Source: Gammaproteobacteria bacterium
GTDB lineage: Bacteria; Pseudomonadota; Gammaproteobacteria; Steroidobacterales; Steroidobacteraceae
Assembly: GCA_028293805.1 (NCBI GenBank)
Contig: JAQGOC010000002.1
Coordinates: 1 to 44,852 of the forward strand
Reading direction: 5' to 3'
DNA: 44,852 bases
Shown here: positions 41,231 to 44,852 of the stretch, piece after piece
How the letters are laid out: each line of letters opens with the position of its first letter
Numbering within the stretch: position 1 is the stretch's first letter
Program-made: the position numbers and the translations under genes
Notes under the pieces: generated by a model
Database searches by the model: none
What the model saw: the letters and a program-made list of their open reading frames with translations, nothing else
Told to the model about the DNA's origin: nothing

Positions 41231-42655
41231 ATGGTGACATTCAGCCCAAATCACGCTCAGTGTGCCAACCGGGGCCGCTGCAGTCGCGTCGCGATCGCGG
41301 TGGCGGCCGTGCTGAGCACGCTGCTCACCGGGTGCTCCTTTTATCACGCCATGCCTCTGAACGATGCGGCACGCGACAAGGCGCTGGCGCCCATGCCAAT
41401 CGACCGGGTGAAAGTGGCGGCCGCCAGCCTCGAGCACCCCCTGGTCCAACCGATAGTGATCGACGGCAACGGGGGCTTCTCGCCCGACGAACTCGCGGTG
41501 ATGGCCGTCATCGTGAGCCCTGGGCTGCGCGCGTTGCGTGACCAGCGCGGTGTCGCGCAGGCACAGGTGATCCAGGCCGGGATTTTACCGAATCCGCAAT
41601 TCAGCCAAAGCATCGACATTCCGCACGGCAACGCCGACCCGTCCTACGTGGCCGCCCATACGACGGGCCTGAGTTGGGACGTCAGTGCTCTGCTCGTCCG
41701 GCACGACGAAGTGGCAGCGGCCCGTGACAACGCCAAGGCCGTGGACCTGCAGGTAGCCTGGACTGAATGGCAGGTCGCGCAGGATACCCGGCTGCGGGCG
41801 TTCAGGCTGCTGGCCATGCGGATGCAGCTGCCATTCGCCGTCACTATCGAGAACGGCCTGGAGGCGAACATAGTCGCGCTGCGGCAGGGGCTCGCAGGAG
41901 GCCATAAAACCATGGGGGAACTGGTGACGGCAACCGACCTCCTCACTCAGGCACGCAACACTCGCCTGGCATTGGAGCAGGCGATCACTGCCGATCGGCT
42001 CGCGATCAATCTCGCACTCGCGCAGCCGGTCGACCAGGATATCGAGATCAAGCCCGGCACGACGTTTCCGGTGCTTGCAGACGACACGCGGGCCACCGAC
42101 GAGTTGATCGCGGGCATCGAGAACCGGCGGCTCGATCTTGTCGCGCTCGCGCTCGGCTATCGCAGCCAGGAGGCCACCCTGCGCGCGGCGGTCAAATCGC
42201 AGTTTCCGAAGATCGGCCTGAATTTCTCGAAAGCCAACGACACCAGCGACGTGAAGACCCTCGGCGGCGGGGTCAGCATCGAGCTGCCCCTGTTCGATCG
42301 CAGGCAGGGCGTGATCGCCGGCGCCAAGGCCACCCGCCAGCAACTCTTCGACGAGTATTACGCGCGCGTCGCCGAAGCGCGGGCCGAAGTACGGCAGATC
42401 CTCGAAAACCTCACCGCCACCCGCAGACAACTCGAGGAAGCCAGCCGGTCTCTGCCGGATCTGGAGCAACTCGCCGCTTCCTACGACAAGGCGTTTCAAA
42501 GTCACAATGCCGACGTGCTCGCCTACCGCGACGCGCAGGCCGCGCTCGCCACCCGCCGGATGGAGCAAAGCAAGCTCCGGCAGGACGTGCTCGAGCTCAG
42601 CGTCGCCCTCGAAATTGCCACCGGCCGCCCCCTTCTCAACCGCGCTTCGTCGTGA
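41231..42655 (+). CDS. TolC-family outer membrane efflux lipoprotein
   Basis: A 474-residue outer-membrane channel protein. The lipobox LLTGCS puts the lipidated cysteine at residue 35. The TolC/OEP repeat structure follows: PGLRALRDQRGVAQAQVIQAGILPNPQ, VAAARDNAKAVDLQVAW, and the second repeat with YRSQEATLRAAVKSQFPKIGLN and VSIELPLFDRRQG. Long coiled-coil helices lie at about 160-240 and 365-440. It begins 27 bp after the beta-propeller gene and lies 12 bp before the adaptor gene. It would be the exit duct of the tripartite pump. Confidence 0.92.
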   Translation: MVTFSPNHAQCANRGRCSRVAIAVAAVLSTLLTGCSFYHAMPLNDAARDKALAPMPIDRVKVAAASLEHPLVQPIVIDGNGGFSPDELAVMAVIVSPGLRALRDQRGVAQAQVIQAGILPNPQFSQSIDIPHGNADPSYVAAHTTGLSWDVSALLVRHDEVAAARDNAKAVDLQVAWTEWQVAQDTRLRAFRLLAMRMQLPFAVTIENGLEANIVALRQGLAGGHKTMGELVTATDLLTQARNTRLALEQAITADRLAINLALAQPVDQDIEIKPGTTFPVLADDTRATDELIAGIENRRLDLVALALGYRSQEATLRAAVKSQFPKIGLNFSKANDTSDVKTLGGGVSIELPLFDRRQGVIAGAKATRQQLFDEYYARVAEARAEVRQILENLTATRRQLEEASRSLPDLEQLAASYDKAFQSHNADVLAYRDAQAALATRRMEQSKLRQDVLELSVALEIATGRPLLNRASS

Positions 42656-42667
42656 TCAATCGTTCCC

Positions 42668-43861
42668 ATGAATAAGCGAATCGTCATTGCCGTTCTGCTC
42701 GCCGCCGTCGTGGCGACGCTAGTCTTCCTGTTCGTACACCACGGGTCGCAAGAAGCCGAAGCGGAAATAAAGCCCGCCGCCCGGGTCGAGACCGTGCCGC
42801 TGAAGAGTCAGCCGCTCGCGCAGACGATCGAAGCATTCGGGGTCGTCGAATCGGCACCGGCGTCGGAACGCACTACGCCCGCGACCTATGAATCCGTCGT
42901 CGTATCCGTCCATGCGGTGGCGGGGTCGCGCGTTGCCGCCGGTGATGTGGTGATGGAGGTCGCTCCCAGCCCGGACGCGAGGCTGCAGCTGCAAGCCGCG
43001 CGCACCGCTGTAACCCTTGCTGCGCAGAGTCTGGCTGCCGCGCAGGAGCGTTATGACCTGAAACTCGGGACGACCCAGGAGCTGATCACGGCTCGTCAGG
43101 CCGAGCGTGACGCGCGGGAAAAACTCGCCAGCTACGAGGTCCGCGGCATGAGTGGCGATGGCAAGCTGCACGCGCCGGTGGCGGGAATCGTGAGCAAACT
43201 CGATCTCATGGCGGGTTCGCTCGTCGCCGCAGGCGCGCCGCTGTTTGCGATCGCCGCGGATTCCGGACTGGAGGCCCGGCTGTCGGTCGAGAGCAGCGCG
43301 GTGGGGCTCCTCGCCCGGAATCAGAGCGTGACGCTGCAATCGGCACAGCAGAATGAGGCCGCCGCTGTCACGTCGAACGTGCGAGTCGTCGGTGGCTCTC
43401 TGAACCCGACGACCGGATCGGTCGACGTTCGCGTTGCTGTGCCGCCGGCCGCGCCCCTGATGTTCGGAGAGCGTGTACGCGCCCTCATCGAGGTGGCGAA
43501 GAAGGACTCGGCGCTCGTTGTACCGCGCAGTGCGGTTCTGCCGGACGAGGATAACAAGCAGGTCCTCTTCACCGTGAAGGATGGCAAGGCCGTGCGACAC
43601 GAGGTCGAGGTCGGGCTGACCGCCGGTGATCTCGTTGAAGTCACGGCTGCCACTCTGCACGCCGGGGATGCAGTCGTGACGCTGGGCAATTACGAATTGA
43701 CCGACGGGATGGCCATTCAGGACGCCGCGCAGGACACGGAGGTCGCGGCAGGGGATTCCAAGGGCGAGGGCGGCAAAGGCGCGGCAGGCGCCGATGACGA
43801 CGCTCCCGAGGCCGCCTCCAAGGGTCCCGCTAAAACCGGCGGCAAGGGCGAGACCCCGTGA
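42668..43861 (+). CDS. RND efflux periplasmic adaptor (membrane fusion) protein
   Basis: A 397-residue HlyD/AcrA-type adaptor with an N-terminal membrane anchor or signal (IVIAVLLAAVVATLVFLFV). The barrel-sandwich/lipoyl halves are visible as SVHAVAGSRVAAGDVVMEV and LHAPVAGIVSKLDLMAGSLV, flanking a shortened alpha hairpin (about 100-155). The beta-barrel and membrane-proximal domains follow (SVDVRVAVP, VPRSAVLPDEDNKQVLFTV). The C-terminal 50 residues are a Lys/Gly/Ala-rich low-complexity tail not needed in the family. The stop overlaps the start of the pump gene (GTGA at 43858-43861), so the two proteins are produced together. It connects the pump to the outer-membrane channel. Confidence 0.92.
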   Translation: MNKRIVIAVLLAAVVATLVFLFVHHGSQEAEAEIKPAARVETVPLKSQPLAQTIEAFGVVESAPASERTTPATYESVVVSVHAVAGSRVAAGDVVMEVAPSPDARLQLQAARTAVTLAAQSLAAAQERYDLKLGTTQELITARQAERDAREKLASYEVRGMSGDGKLHAPVAGIVSKLDLMAGSLVAAGAPLFAIAADSGLEARLSVESSAVGLLARNQSVTLQSAQQNEAAAVTSNVRVVGGSLNPTTGSVDVRVAVPPAAPLMFGERVRALIEVAKKDSALVVPRSAVLPDEDNKQVLFTVKDGKAVRHEVEVGLTAGDLVEVTAATLHAGDAVVTLGNYELTDGMAIQDAAQDTEVAAGDSKGEGGKGAAGADDDAPEAASKGPAKTGGKGETP

Positions 43862-44852
43862 GCCTCGTCGAGCGGCTGCAATCGCAGCGCCGTGCGGTCA
43901 TCACCCTGGTCGCGCTGCTCGCCATCGGCGGCATCGTTGCGGGCCTGACACTGCCGGTTGCGCTTTTCCCCCACGTCGAGTTTCCGCGCATCGTCGTCAA
44001 CATCGACGCGGGCGATCGCCCGGCCGAACGCATGACCACCGAGGTGACCATGCCGGTGGAGGATGCCGTACGCTCCGTGCCGGGCCTCCTCAGTGTGCGC
44101 TCCAACTCTTCGCGCGGCACGGCCGATATCTCAATCAACTTCGATTGGGGCCAGGACATGATCGCGGCCATGCTGCAGGTGGAGTCGGCCATCAACAAAG
44201 TCCTGCCGACCCTGCCCGCCGGTACGACGTTCGACGTGCGGCGCATGGACCCGACGGTGTTTCCGGTCATTGCCTACAGCCTGACCTCAAAAGCCCATTC
44301 GCTGGTCGAGTTGCGCGACATCGCCTATTACCAGCTGCGACCGCTGCTTTCCACCGTGCCCGGCGTTGCCAAGGTTGCCGTGCTCGGCGGTGCGGAGGCG
44401 GAGTATCGGATCACGATAGATCCGGGCCGTCTGGAGGCGCGCGGTCTCACCCTTGCGGATGTCGCGAGGGAGTTGTCCGCATCCAACACGATCGGCTCGG
44501 TCGGACGCCTGGAGGATCATTACAAGCTGTACCTGGCGATCGTCGATAATCGCGCGCTCGACGAGCGGCAGATCGGCCAGACGGTGCTTCTCAAAACTCC
44601 CTCCGGGCTCGTGCGTGTAGCGGACGTCGCGACCGTGACGCGCGACACCGTGCCGCAATGGGTTCGCGTGACCGCCGATGGCCGCGACGCGGTAATTTTC
44701 CAGGTTTACCAGCAGCCGGACGCCAACACCGTCCAGATCTCACGTGACGTGCAGGCCAAGCTGCGGGATTTCAAGAGTGAGCTGCCGAGCGGGTTGCAGA
44801 TCGCCGACTGGTACGACCAGAGCGAGCTCATCGTCAGTTCAGCCAACAGCGT
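43858..44852 (+). CDS. RND efflux pump inner-membrane permease (cut at window end)
   Basis: The reading frame from GTG 43858 stays open to the last base, giving 331 residues of an RND (AcrB/CzcA-type) permease N-terminus. Helix 1 is about residues 14-34 (ITLVALLAIGGIVAGLTLPVA in two pieces), followed by LFPHVEFPRIVV, the porter-domain motifs TTEVTMPVEDAVRSVPG and SINFDWGQDM, and YYQLRPLLSTVPGVAKV. It starts inside the adaptor stop codon, hence co-translated. The remaining roughly 700 residues, including the proton-relay helices that would separate metal from drug pumps, lie outside the window, so the substrate cannot be assigned. Confidence 0.9.
   Translation, partial: MSLVERLQSQRRAVITLVALLAIGGIVAGLTLPVALFPHVEFPRIVVNIDAGDRPAERMTTEVTMPVEDAVRSVPGLLSVRSNSSRGTADISINFDWGQDMIAAMLQVESAINKVLPTLPAGTTFDVRRMDPTVFPVIAYSLTSKAHSLVELRDIAYYQLRPLLSTVPGVAKVAVLGGAEAEYRITIDPGRLEARGLTLADVARELSASNTIGSVGRLEDHYKLYLAIVDNRALDERQIGQTVLLKTPSGLVRVADVATVTRDTVPQWVRVTADGRDAVIFQVYQQPDANTVQISRDVQAKLRDFKSELPSGLQIADWYDQSELIVSSANS

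Overview
The window is high-GC DNA with compact, often overlapping genes. It carries two large TonB-dependent receptors, Tat-exported enzymes, quinoprotein dehydrogenases with haem c domains, an RND efflux operon, a homogentisate-pathway dioxygenase and one tRNA-Arg. This repertoire points to a Gram-negative, aerobic, nutritionally versatile proteobacterium. A gammaproteobacterium of the Steroidobacter/Nevskia/Solimonas type would fit, but that placement is inference from gene content, not from a marker gene.

Layout. (1) 1-2.8 kb: end of a carbohydrate locus, with a truncated possible glycosidase, a Tat-exported family 2 glycoside hydrolase and a decayed scrap of a GH13 alpha-glucosidase. (2) 2.8-6.5 kb: hybrid sensor kinase, a possible 35-residue membrane peptide, a DJ-1/PfpI-family protein and a small Mpo1-like membrane protein. 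(3) 6.6-17.6 kb: a catabolic-looking island. It has an AraC-type regulator and a minus-strand operon (TonB receptor, MetX-like alpha/beta hydrolase, MFS transporter, HSL-type esterase). An Old Yellow Enzyme and an alpha/beta hydrolase run divergently, followed by a Tat-exported epimerase-like protein overlapping another hydrolase. A 13-bp sequence repeated exactly 21 bp apart lies between the divergent TonB receptor and Old Yellow Enzyme genes. (4) 17.6-19.7 kb: small membrane protein, ECF sigma/anti-sigma pair, tRNA-Arg(ACG). (5) 19.9-27.8 kb, all minus strand: quinoprotein dehydrogenase with an N-terminal cytochrome c domain, HupE/UreJ-like membrane protein, exported adenine-deaminase-like amidohydrolase, second TonB receptor. 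(6) 27.8-28.8 kb: about 1 kb with no recognisable gene. (7) 28.8-33.5 kb: a glycine-rich miniprotein too short for usual ORF cut-offs, AI-2E-family permease, GAF-histidine kinase, sorbosone-dehydrogenase-like quinoprotein with a C-terminal cytochrome c. (8) 33.6-37.9 kb: hppD and an overlapping MarR regulator behind a perfect 8+8 palindrome, an orphan glcF, and a receiver-first histidine kinase. (9) 37.9-44.9 kb: an OmpR/histidine-kinase pair divergent from a beta-propeller protein, TolC-type lipoprotein, RND adaptor and RND pump (cut by the window end). Three hexamers at exact 11-bp steps lie in the shared control region.

The candidates most worth pursuing are three. The first is the TonB receptor / exported adenine-deaminase-like enzyme / HupE-like module, which looks like an outer-membrane-to-periplasm scavenging system. 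The second is the AraC-TonB-OYE-hydrolase island with its AraC-style repeat. The third is the propeller-RND efflux operon with PhoB/OmpR-style spaced repeats. Their substrates are unknown from sequence alone.
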